Positions 16,167 through 24,514 of a stretch of DNA of 64,000 nucleotides are shown here, in pieces. The notes beneath the pieces are model-generated. The model was not told the DNA's origin. It saw only the letters and a program-made list of their open reading frames with translations, and did not search any database. Source of the DNA: Ostreococcus lucimarinus CCE9901 (lineage: Eukaryota > Chlorophyta > Mamiellophyceae > Mamiellales > Bathycoccaceae); the NCBI RefSeq assembly GCF_000092065.1, contig NC_009373.1:90677-154676 (forward strand). The letters run 5' to 3'. How positions within the stretch are numbered: the first letter of the stretch is position 1; every line of letters starts with the position of its first letter. The translations under genes and the position numbers were made by a program.

Positions 16167-17819
16167 ATGTCGCGCGACGACGCCGACGCGCTTCGCGCGC
16201 GCGAGACGTGCGTCGCGGTCGTGCGCTTCGCGCGAACCCTCGCCCTCGAGCGCGGGCGCGCGAACGACGACGACGCGTCGCGCGCGCACCGCGCGCGGCT
16301 GCTGCGACTCCGCGCGCGACTCGCGCGCGTGCGCGCGCAACCGCGACGCGCGCGGCGCGAGCGATGCGCGAGCGACGGCGTCGGCGCGCTGTTGGCGCTG
16401 CTGCGACACGCGCCGTGCGCGCACGAGAGCCTCGGCGACGAGAGAAGACGGGACAGGGGATGGACGGGACGCGGGATGGCGAGGACGGGGACGATTCGCG
16501 TCGGCGCGGCGCACCAGGCGCGCGTCGAGGCAAAGTGCGCGACGCGCGCGACGTTCGAGCGAGGGAAGATGAGCGAGAGGGAAAAACGGTTGGCGGGTCG
16601 CGTCGCGTGGCCGAGGGCGAACGGGACGCGCGCGAAGGCGAAGGCGAGGACGCGCGCGAGCGCGACGAAGGGCGAGGGTTCGAGCGGCGCGGCGCGAGCG
16701 AACGGCGAACGCGCGGCGAAGACGGACGCGGTGAAGGATGCGGAGGAAGACGTTTCGAATAATCGACCCGGTGAACGCGGGTTTACGGATGAAGAGATCG
16801 CCGCGTCGCGCGCGGCGCTCGAGGAGGAATTGCGGCGCGGCGGCGCGGACGAAGACTCGTTGTTGGGGTTGCGCACCATCGGCGCCGCGGGGGCGCGCGA
16901 GGGGTGGGACGACGAGGAGGTGGCCGCGTTCGCGGAGCACGCGACGCGATACGGCGACGATCTCTTTCGCTTGCGCGCCAAGCTGCCGAAGAAATCGATG
17001 CGCGACGTCGTGAACTATTACTACAACGTGTGGCAGGTCGGGTTCGCGAATTACGGTCGCGTCGACGTCGAGGGCGCGGAGGAACCGGCGCCGCGCGAGC
17101 GAGCGCGACGCGGACCGGCGCCCAAGTACACCGTCGAACAGGTGCGACGGGAGAAGGATGAAAAGTCGCTGCGCGGATTCGTGGATTGGATTCGAGGCGT
17201 CGCGATCAACACCAAGCGCGCGATGCTAAACGTTCACCGAGCGCCGACGACGGCGCGCGTAAAGGGCCACATGATGACGCGCTGGCGCACCGTGACGCGG
17301 AGCGAGGACGCGGACGACGGCGTCGCGAGAGAGGCGTACTTGAAGGATTTGAAGCGACGCATGACGGCGGCGAGGTTCACGAAGGAGGAACAAGAGGCGG
17401 CGGCGAGAATGAAGACGAAAGCGAAATCGTCCAAAGCGTCGTCCGCAAAGGTGACGAAGACCGCGTCGAGTGGTGACGCGGCGACGAAGACGAAGAAGAC
17501 GGCGTCCGCGCCCGCGGACGGCGCGCCGACGCCGAAGAAACGAAAACGCCGAATCGACGATGGTCAGCCGAAGATTTGTCGAAATTGCCGAGCGATGGAA
17601 ACGAAACAGTGGCGCTTACCCGTCGAGGGCGCGGGCGTGCTTTGCAACGCGTGCGGGTTACGCGATAGAAAACAAGCGAAGAAGAACGAAGCCAGCGCCG
17701 CGGGCGAGACGGAGCCTACGCCAAAGGAAAATAAGACGCCCGATCGGGGGAAGGATGGTTTGAAGAAGAAACGCTCTCCGGGATTGAAACCGACGCCCGA
17801 CCGCAACTTTCAGCTTTAG
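16167..17819 (+). CDS. SANT-domain protein with a C-terminal GATA zinc finger
   Basis: A 550-residue predicted nuclear protein. A SANT/Myb-like domain at about 245-291 reads GWDDEEVAAFAEHATRYGDD and ends with the NYYYNVWQ signature seen in corepressor SANT domains, which have (V/F)xYYYxW. A single GATA zinc finger has C471-X2-C474-X18-C493-X2-C496, the plant-type 18-residue spacing, with QWR and LCNACGLR conserved. Long Arg/Ala/Lys-rich disordered segments separate them, including a nuclear-localisation-like PKKRKRR just before the finger. SANT plus GATA recalls the ELM2-SANT-GATA arrangement of MTA and RERE corepressors, but no ELM2 is evident. It ends 70 bp from the stop of the convergent LSD1 gene. 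The disordered N-terminal 200 residues might hide an intron. Confidence 0.85.
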   Translation: MSRDDADALRARETCVAVVRFARTLALERGRANDDDASRAHRARLLRLRARLARVRAQPRRARRERCASDGVGALLALLRHAPCAHESLGDERRRDRGWTGRGMARTGTIRVGAAHQARVEAKCATRATFERGKMSEREKRLAGRVAWPRANGTRAKAKARTRASATKGEGSSGAARANGERAAKTDAVKDAEEDVSNNRPGERGFTDEEIAASRAALEEELRRGGADEDSLLGLRTIGAAGAREGWDDEEVAAFAEHATRYGDDLFRLRAKLPKKSMRDVVNYYYNVWQVGFANYGRVDVEGAEEPAPRERARRGPAPKYTVEQVRREKDEKSLRGFVDWIRGVAINTKRAMLNVHRAPTTARVKGHMMTRWRTVTRSEDADDGVAREAYLKDLKRRMTAARFTKEEQEAAARMKTKAKSSKASSAKVTKTASSGDAATKTKKTASAPADGAPTPKKRKRRIDDGQPKICRNCRAMETKQWRLPVEGAGVLCNACGLRDRKQAKKNEASAAGETEPTPKENKTPDRGKDGLKKKRSPGLKPTPDRNFQL

Positions 17820-17889
17820 TGTCGCGATTGATCGCTACACGCGACGTCGAATTGTTTACGAATACGGGAATTTTGTTGTACTATATTAT

Positions 17890-20496
17890 TCATTCCTTCT
17901 TGTTGGCGTCTTGAGCGTTATTTTCTTCTCCGCCCGTCTCGACTGGCTCCGTCGTCGCGGGAGCGGGCGGGGCGGGTTCTTTCTTATACGTCGTTCCCTG
18001 AAGATTATTGATCGCCACGGTGATATCGGTGAGCTTGTCGATTGGACTCGTGATATCGCTCTTCATCGCGATTCGCCCCGCCTCGCGCATGCCCGTGATC
18101 CACGCCCCGTGCATCGTCGCCGGATAGTGCCTCGTCGTCGCTTCGCCGCTGAAGTGGATGTTCCCCACCGGTTCGCTCATCTCTTCATAATCGTCCCCGG
18201 TGGCTCTCGTCGAGCACGAGCTGTAGGCGCCGAACGTGTTTTCATCCTTCCCCCACCGCGTGACGTGACTCGCCACCGGCTTGCCCACGTCTGCCTTTGG
18301 GAAAGCGCATCGCAAGTGCGCCAACAAATCTTCCACCACCTCGTCGTCTTCGCGGCTTTCGACTTCGATCGCGGCTTCCCCGGCGCAAAGCGCCAGGATG
18401 ACGTTTTCGTCGCCCTTGTTGTGGGAATATATCAAAAAGTATCGACCGCGATCGCGCGTGTGCGACTGCACGAAACCAAACGTGTCGCACTTTTCGTCCC
18501 AAAATCTTTTTTCAAAGACCAAGATGACCTTGTTCAAGACGCCGAAATTTATGTTCTCTATGGCTTGAAGCTTGCGATGAGGCAACTCCGGGATGAAGGA
18601 AATGACGCCGCGCTTCAAAACACCCAGCGGAACGGTGACGAGGACGCAGTCGGCGATGATGTCGACTTCTCGACCGCAGTGCACGATGACGCCCTTGCCG
18701 CCGAGCGACTGAGCGTCGGTGATGGATGTCACGCGATGACGATACCAAACTCGTAAATCCTTGCTCAGGGCGTCGATGAAACGCACGTTACCACCCGGCA
18801 CGACGACGTGATTACCGGTGAAATCGTACGCGTCGTCTTGATCCCACTGCATCAACGACAACTCTTTCGCCTGCGACGCGTTGGCGAATTCCAAATTCGC
18901 GATGTGCCAGTTGTGCACGTCCTTGGCCGCGTTTCTAGTCTCCATCGGCAACTTCTCGAGCTCAACATTTATTCTCTTCTCGAGTTCGCGCCCGAGCGAT
19001 GAGGCGTTGGCGATTTGTCGATCCATCGCCACGCGAAAGAACGACATGTCTTCCAGTATTTTGTTGAAATTTTTCTCCACCATCTCGTCCACTTCGCTAT
19101 CGACCGTGTCGCCGTTGCGGTCGTACAACGGGCACTCGGGCTGAATGATGTGCGGCTTGATTCCGAGTTGACGCGCGACGACGCAGAGCGGGTTGCCATT
19201 CGACCCGCTCAAAATACTTCCTCCGAGATCGGCCCACACTTTCTTGACGTCTTTGTCGCTCTCGGTGACATTTTTAGTCTTCGTCGTTTCCTTCCCCGCC
19301 TCGTCGATAAACTCAGCCGGAAACTCGCGCGTGTCCACGCGCCCTCCCAAACGCTCGCTCGATTCCAGAACCACCACTCTGTGCCCAAGATTTTTCAGGT
19401 GTTTCGCCGCGGCGAGTCCGGAGATACCGGCGCCGATGACGACGACGGACATCTTTTGCGAGGTCCCTTTCTTCTCCGCGAATTCTTCAAACTTGGACGC
19501 CGTGCGCATGACGCCGTAGTTGATGTATCCGAACATCGTGAGATATCTGTGCACCCCGTGCGCGAGGTTGATGAATTTGTTCTTGAACATGTCCGCCGCC
19601 GCCGTCGCGGACAAATACTCGCGCGGTTTAGCTCGCCATTTGACGATGAGCGCGTTCCTGATCGCGATGAAATCGCCGTCGTTGTGGGATTCGCCCGGCG
19701 GCAGGAACGCGCGCTCGACGTCGGACAAGCCGTCGGTCTCGAGGTTTAATTCAATCGCAATTTCCAAGTCCGCCACGTCCTCCGGTCGCAGCGGTCGCGG
19801 AGCGCGCGGCGGCGGCGCGTTTTTCGCCGCGCGCGCGATCATCTCCGCCTTTCTCTCGATCTCTCGTCTGTGCAAGGCTTCCATCTCCGCCTCGTCCCCG
19901 GTTTGGACGAACACTTCCGTCAAGCGCGTGGGTTTGCGTCGCTCGCGCTGCGACGTTCGCGTCGGCGGCGTCGGCGCGTCTCCGCGCGTCTCCGGCGCGC
20001 GATCGACGACGACGTCTCCGATCTCCTCCGACGTCGTCATCTTCGCCGGCTCTCCCTTTCTGTGATGCCCCTGTCTGAGCGATTCCCCGTTCGCCGTCGC
20101 CGCCGTCGCCGTCGCCGCCTCGTCGTCGCCGCCGTCCCGCCGCCGGCGCCCGCTCGCCGCCGCCCCACCCCCTCCGCCCCCTCCCCGCGTCCCTCGATCG
20201 TCCCCGATCGATTCCTCGCGCTCCGTCTTCGCTCTCTTCCCCCCCCCCGCGTCTCCCTCCCCCTCCTCGCGCGCTCGATCCCGCGTCTCCGTCGCCCCCC
20301 CGTCTCGCCCGCCCGCCCGCCCGCGCTCGCGTCCGCGCGCGCCTCCCTCCCCCGTCCCATCCCGCGCCTCCCTCGCGCCCTCGCTCGCGTCCATCTCGCG
20401 CCTCGAGCTCGTCCCCTCATCGCCTCGATGCGCGAACTCCTCCGTCGCGCGTCGCACGCCGCCGAGCACGCGCCGCAGCAGCACGCCGACGCCCAT
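17890..20496 (-). CDS. LSD1: LSD1-type histone lysine demethylase (SWIRM + amine oxidase)
   Basis: An 868-residue protein. After a Gly/Arg/Asp-rich disordered N-terminus come a SWIRM domain (about 255-345; KWRAKPREYLSATAA and VHRYLTMFGYINYGV) and an FAD-dependent amine oxidase. The oxidase has the dinucleotide motif VVIGAGISGLAAAKHL (near 349), RLGGRVDTREF, PLGVLKRG with the lysine that contacts flavin in human LSD1 (near 625), and the C-terminal FAD motif EATTRHYPATMHGAWITG (near 782). These enzymes remove one or two methyls from histone H3 Lys4. A tower-domain insertion is reduced to a short helical segment near 490-540, more like the plant LDL/FLD proteins. The start is uncertain: ATG 20496 or the in-frame ATG at 20394 (MDASEGARE) both precede only disordered sequence. 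Confidence 0.95.
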   Translation of the reverse strand: MGVGVLLRRVLGGVRRATEEFAHRGDEGTSSRREMDASEGAREARDGTGEGGARGRERGRAGGRDGGATETRDRAREEGEGDAGGGKRAKTEREESIGDDRGTRGGGGGGGAAASGRRRRDGGDDEAATATAATANGESLRQGHHRKGEPAKMTTSEEIGDVVVDRAPETRGDAPTPPTRTSQRERRKPTRLTEVFVQTGDEAEMEALHRREIERKAEMIARAAKNAPPPRAPRPLRPEDVADLEIAIELNLETDGLSDVERAFLPPGESHNDGDFIAIRNALIVKWRAKPREYLSATAAADMFKNKFINLAHGVHRYLTMFGYINYGVMRTASKFEEFAEKKGTSQKMSVVVIGAGISGLAAAKHLKNLGHRVVVLESSERLGGRVDTREFPAEFIDEAGKETTKTKNVTESDKDVKKVWADLGGSILSGSNGNPLCVVARQLGIKPHIIQPECPLYDRNGDTVDSEVDEMVEKNFNKILEDMSFFRVAMDRQIANASSLGRELEKRINVELEKLPMETRNAAKDVHNWHIANLEFANASQAKELSLMQWDQDDAYDFTGNHVVVPGGNVRFIDALSKDLRVWYRHRVTSITDAQSLGGKGVIVHCGREVDIIADCVLVTVPLGVLKRGVISFIPELPHRKLQAIENINFGVLNKVILVFEKRFWDEKCDTFGFVQSHTRDRGRYFLIYSHNKGDENVILALCAGEAAIEVESREDDEVVEDLLAHLRCAFPKADVGKPVASHVTRWGKDENTFGAYSSCSTRATGDDYEEMSEPVGNIHFSGEATTRHYPATMHGAWITGMREAGRIAMKSDITSPIDKLTDITVAINNLQGTTYKKEPAPPAPATTEPVETGGEENNAQDANKKE

Positions 20497-21365
20497 CGCT
20501 TCGTCGCGAACGCGCGTTTAATTTTTACCCCTATTGAGCGATCCCGCGTGCTCTTCGACCGATTCCCACGCGTGCCGCGTCGTAAAAATACCCGCTTTCG
20601 GGCGATCGCGCGCTCGCGAAAGTTTCGCCGCGCGCGCGACCGCGGTCGTCGTCGCGAAGCGATTTTTGCCCCGAATCCAACGAATTCGCGCCCTGGAGAT
20701 GGATGGATCGTCGAGCGCCCTCGATCGGCGACGCTTTCGAGCCGCGAGACGCGCTCGACGGCGCGACGCGGCTCGAAGCGCGAGCGATCGCGCGCGATCG
20801 CGTCGTCGATCGCGCGCGGCGCGGTCGCGAATCCGCGATCGGCGTCGGCCGTCGTCGAATCCGCGGCGCGATGTGGCGACGATCCGGGCCGCGTCGGCGG
20901 TTTCGCGTGCTTCTATACGATGTTTTAGTGCGTATTACGGTATCGAAACGCCCCGTTCGTTTACGTACACGTCGGCGCGTCGCGTCGACGGGCGTCGCGG
21001 ATTCTCCTACTGATGGGTGTCGCGGGGCGTTTTATGCGGTACTGAGTATCGTATTTTAGGTATACGTCATTCGATGCGCGGCGCGCGCATCGCGGATCCG
21101 CGTGTGGTCGCGGATTCTCCTACTGATGGGTGTCGCGGGGCGTTTTATGCGGTACTGAGTATCGTATTTTAGGTATACGTCATTCGATGCGTGGAGCGCG
21201 CATCGCGAACGCGCGGCGGCGCCGCGGATCCCGACGCGCGGCGCGACCGGCGCGGCGCGGCGCGGCGTCGAGCGTCGGAACGCGCGTCTCGCGTCGACGC
21301 GCGGGTCCGCGACTTCCGACGCCGCGCGAACGGCGCCGCGGACGCGGGATCTCGAACGCGACGAC
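20497..21365. other. 869-bp intergenic region, mostly non-coding
   Basis: The region upstream of LSD1. It is GC-rich and contains Arg-rich ORFs on both strands that look like shadows, plus a duplicated block (listed separately). No conserved protein or RNA was recognised. Parts around 20925-21190 are AT-richer, with TATGCGGTACTGAGTATC elements. Confidence 0.4.
20994..21208. repeat. Direct duplication, 113-bp period
   Basis: An 85-bp stretch starting GTCGCGGATTCTCC at 20994 recurs without change at 21107-21191. The following 15 or so bases are nearly identical in both copies (GCGCGCATCGCG). The identity over AT-rich non-coding sequence implies a recent tandem duplication. Confidence 0.93.
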
Positions 21366-21563
21366 ATGCCGTTTCAAATCTACGTCGCGGGACAGCGCCT
21401 CGCGTCGGACGCGGTGCTGAGCGACGCGTGGCGAGCGAGCGACGCGCGCGCGCGATTGAAACGACCGAGCGCGACGGACGCGGACGGCGACGACTCGGAC
21501 GGCGATGGGCGGGACCGCGGGACGCGGGACGACGGGGCGAGGGCGAAGCGCGCGGCGCGGTGA
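21366..21563 (+). CDS. Doubtful small ORF, 65 residues
   Basis: The ORF starts MPFQIYVAGQRLASDAV, which has a more protein-like composition than the surrounding frames, but the remainder is Arg/Asp/Ala-rich and disordered. There is no family match that I recognise. It could be a real small protein, the first exon of something longer, or chance. It sits just downstream of the 113-bp duplication and 90 bp before the end of the opposing hydrolase gene. Confidence 0.25.
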   Translation: MPFQIYVAGQRLASDAVLSDAWRASDARARLKRPSATDADGDDSDGDGRDRGTRDDGARAKRAAR

Positions 21564-21653
21564 CGGACGAAGACGGACGACGCGCGAGCGCGCGCGCGAA
21601 AAGGGTTCGAATGGGATGTATTTTTTTTTAATGATCAAACGAAGATGGATTCG

Positions 21654-22622
21654 TCACGACGGGTCGAGGGCGAGGGGGACCCAACGCTCGAACGCGGCGG
21701 GCGAGCCGTACCACGCGCGACCGGCGGCGTCGTCGGCGCCGAGAGGGGTGTGATAGACGTCGTCCAACACGACGTGACGCGCGCCGTCCATGAGGGCGGA
21801 CTCGACGGGCGTGATGCCGTCGCCGTCGACGGCGGCGCGGCCGCACACTTGCTTGTATCCCTGGCCGAGCGCGAACGCGCCCGCGCTCGCGACGCCGTCG
21901 AGCGTCTCCGCGCCGCGCGCGTATTTCCCAGCCACGCACACGCACTCGATGCCGAGATCGCGCGTCAGTTCGCTCGCCGAGCGACAATTCTCGTCGACGT
22001 ACGTCAGGATCCCTCGCGTTTGATCGACGACGCCCGGGACGTCGCGCGGCGCCGGTTTCATCGGCGAGCCCAGCGTCACCAGTCGCGCGATTCGCCCCAC
22101 GATCGCCTCGCTCGCGTGTTCGTCGATGAAAACGCGCGCGAGCCATCCTCCGGCGCTGTGCGCGCACAGTATCAGCGCGACGTCGTCGTCGTCGCGCGTC
22201 GCTTCCTCGCACGCGTTCGCGAGCGCGTCTAAATACCAGTTCACCGTCGGTTTCGGTCGCAGCGTCCCGCGCCAGTACGCCGGCGTCGCCGCGCCGGCGG
22301 CGTTGCGGAGCCAATCGACGCGTCGCACGTCGGCGATCGTCGCGCCGTGCCCGCGCGCGCGCAGGAGCGCGGCGAAGGCGTCGTAATCCGTCCCGGCGTT
22401 CCCGAGACCGGGACAGATGACGACGTGCGGCTTCGCGGCCGCGCAGCGCGTCGCGCGCGCGCAGAAGCGACGCGGGCGACGCGAAGACCGCTCGCGCGCG
22501 TCGAGGCGCGCGCTCGCGGCGAGCGCGAGCGCGCGCGACGACATGACGCGACGAGGAGTGCCGACGAACGCGGCGAGCGCGACGAACCGCGGGACGAACG
22601 AACGACGCGTGAATGAATGCAT
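21654..22622 (-). CDS. Alpha/beta hydrolase, probably plastid-targeted
   Basis: A 322-residue protein with a transit-like leader (residues 1 to about 65). The fold is recognisable from HVVICPGLGNAGTDYDAF (first strand and oxyanion loop), the nucleophile elbow CAHSAGGWLARVF with Ser as nucleophile, an Asp-containing GDGITPVESALM segment, and a VYHTPLG stretch that supplies the likely catalytic His. Proteins of this type in plants and cyanobacteria are uncharacterised lipases or esterases, and the substrate cannot be named. An in-frame internal Met (MSSRALALA, 22544) is an alternative start. The gene ends head-to-tail after the 22664-23863 gene on the same strand, 41 bp downstream. Confidence 0.82.
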   Translation of the reverse strand: MHSFTRRSFVPRFVALAAFVGTPRRVMSSRALALAASARLDARERSSRRPRRFCARATRCAAAKPHVVICPGLGNAGTDYDAFAALLRARGHGATIADVRRVDWLRNAAGAATPAYWRGTLRPKPTVNWYLDALANACEEATRDDDDVALILCAHSAGGWLARVFIDEHASEAIVGRIARLVTLGSPMKPAPRDVPGVVDQTRGILTYVDENCRSASELTRDLGIECVCVAGKYARGAETLDGVASAGAFALGQGYKQVCGRAAVDGDGITPVESALMDGARHVVLDDVYHTPLGADDAAGRAWYGSPAAFERWVPLALDPS

Positions 22623-22663
22623 CGATTAAATGAAGGCGCGATCTTCAGCGCGGTTGAGAAGCG

Positions 22664-23863
22664 TTAATCCGAGGTTCGTCGCGCGAAGACGAAGCGATCG
22701 GCGTCGGTGCTGAGGGCGACGCCGACGCCGGCGCCGCGCTCGTCTCCGGCGGCGGCGCGACCTTCGTAGTATAAACGAATGCGATCGCCCGCCATGGGCA
22801 CGGCGTAAGGTTTGCCGACGCCTCCTTGATCCCACGCGCCCGCGGCGCCGGCCTCGAGCGCGGGCGCGCTCGGGCGAGTCCACGAGACGCCGTCGCGGGA
22901 CGTCGCCACGGCGACGCTCGCGACGCCCGGCGCGCTCGACGAGTACGCCTCGTAAAACATTATGAATTCGTCCCGACCGAGCCTGACGACGCACGGCGCC
23001 GCCACGCCGGCGTCGTCGAACGAACCGCTCGGCCCGGGGCCGAAGATGGCCTCCGACCCGCGCTTGCTGTACGCGAACCCGTCCGCCGTGAGCGCCAAAC
23101 CGACGGCGGATTTCCCCGTGCGCACGTCGATCGAGGCGTAGTACACCCGTATGTCCCTCGGTCCCGCGAGCAAAACCTTTGGATCGCGCACACCCCTCGC
23201 GTCCCACGCCCCGTCCTCGCCGCGATCGAACACCGCCCCCGTGTGGTGCTCGCCCTCGAACCGCGCCCAGTTCCTGCCGTCTTGCGAAAACGCCAGCCCC
23301 GGCCGCGTCGTCGTCGTCGCCGCCGCCGCCCCCGCCGCCGCCCCGTGATCGTACCCGTGATAAAACATCCAGTACACCGACCCTCCCGAGATGGAATCGC
23401 TCGAGATCAGCTGCACGTCGCCCAACTGCGTCCCTCTCGTGTCGAACGTCCACCAGTCCTCGCCGTTCGCCCCGAACACTCGTCCGACGTCGATCGACCG
23501 CCCGTCGACGTCGTTCCTGTACATCACCGCGTCCGAGTCCCCTCGCCGCCACGTCACGCCGTCCTCCGACGTCGCGATCGCGATCGAATCGTCGCCTCGC
23601 GCGTTCGTCGCCGCGTACCACATCGTCCATCGCGTCGCGTCGTCGCCTCGAAACGCCTTCACCACCGGCGCGCCCACGTGCGCGCCGTCGAAAGCGTCGC
23701 GCTGTTTGTCGTCGCCGTCGCGCGCCGGCGCGAACACGCGTCCCGCGTCGTCGCCGCCTCCGCGCGCGCGCGTCGTCCGCCGCGACGTCGCCGCGACGTC
23801 GCGCGTTCGACGCCTCGTTCGCGTCGCGCGCGCGACGGTCGTCGTCGCCGTCGCGCGCGACAT
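22664..23863 (-). CDS. Five-bladed beta-propeller protein, glycosidase-like fold
   Basis: A 399-residue protein beginning MSRATATTTVAR, with a leader that fits plastid import. Repeats of the form WTMWYAATN, YWMFYHGYD, RVYYASID, FIMFYEAYS and IRLYYEGRA mark successive blades. Each is followed by IAIATSEDG-, LAFSQDGRNW-, VALALTADG- or VAVATSRDGVSW-like strands, the pattern of GH43/GH32/GH68-like propellers. A GVRDPKVLL stretch resembles the RDP motif of that clan. Whether it is an active enzyme or a binding protein is unclear. The start at 23863 was preferred to 23998 because the extra 45 residues are all Arg-rich antisense-like sequence. Confidence 0.75.
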   Translation of the reverse strand: MSRATATTTVARATRTRRRTRDVAATSRRTTRARGGGDDAGRVFAPARDGDDKQRDAFDGAHVGAPVVKAFRGDDATRWTMWYAATNARGDDSIAIATSEDGVTWRRGDSDAVMYRNDVDGRSIDVGRVFGANGEDWWTFDTRGTQLGDVQLISSDSISGGSVYWMFYHGYDHGAAAGAAAATTTTRPGLAFSQDGRNWARFEGEHHTGAVFDRGEDGAWDARGVRDPKVLLAGPRDIRVYYASIDVRTGKSAVGLALTADGFAYSKRGSEAIFGPGPSGSFDDAGVAAPCVVRLGRDEFIMFYEAYSSSAPGVASVAVATSRDGVSWTRPSAPALEAGAAGAWDQGGVGKPYAVPMAGDRIRLYYEGRAAAGDERGAGVGVALSTDADRFVFARRTSD

Positions 23864-24514
23864 GTCTGTCGCGCGTCGGACGGCGATCGTCGATCGTCGA
23901 GCGCGTCGAGCGCGCGTCGCGATGCGACGACGGCGCGCGCGGCGACGCCGCGATCGCGTCGGGCGGGACGTGGCGTTTCGGGCGAATCTTCTTGGCATTC
24001 GGTGGTGTTCGTATACGTATGTTTATGTGTGTGTGTGTTTTACGTATTGAAGGGGTCTGAGTGCTATATACAAGGGTTTAGAGCATAGCCCGGCCGCGCG
24101 CGCCGTCGCGGCGTCGCGGCGTCGTTCGCGCGCGCGGGGGGCGTTCGCGTCTTTCCATACATGGGAGTCGGATGACCTCGTATACGTGATTATACATCGT
24201 ATATTGGGCGCGTGAAGCGGTGTATACGTATCGCGTGCGCGGTGCCCCGCCCCGGCCGCGCGCGCGCGCGCGAGACGCCGGCGCGTCGATCGAGACGCGC
24301 GCGCGCGAACGCGTCGATCGAGACGCGCGCGCGAACGCTCGACGCGCGCGACGGTCGATCGACGACGCGCATTTGGGCGATCGACGACGCGCGACGAACG
24401 CGCGAATCGACGGGCATCGGGAATCGCGAACACCATAGCGATTGCGAGCGATCGCGAACGAGGCGTCGCGAACGAATCGCGTGCGAATCGCGAGGCGGCG
24501 GTTCGAGGCGCGCG
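23864..24514. other. Divergent intergenic region of 651 bp
   Basis: It lies between the beta-propeller and AP-3 delta starts. It holds a GT-rich run (near 24023-24042), the inverted telo-box AGGGTTTA at 24073-24080 next to a TATATA at 24065-24070, and then GC-rich Arg-coding low-complexity sequence. No gene is supported. Confidence 0.45.

Noticed and set aside
16097-16981. Minus-strand ORFs of 265-294 codons
   Set aside because: Antisense to the SANT-GATA gene, low complexity.
22826-24088. 420-codon plus-strand Arg-rich ORF
   Set aside because: Antisense to the beta-propeller gene, with no domain and extreme Arg content.
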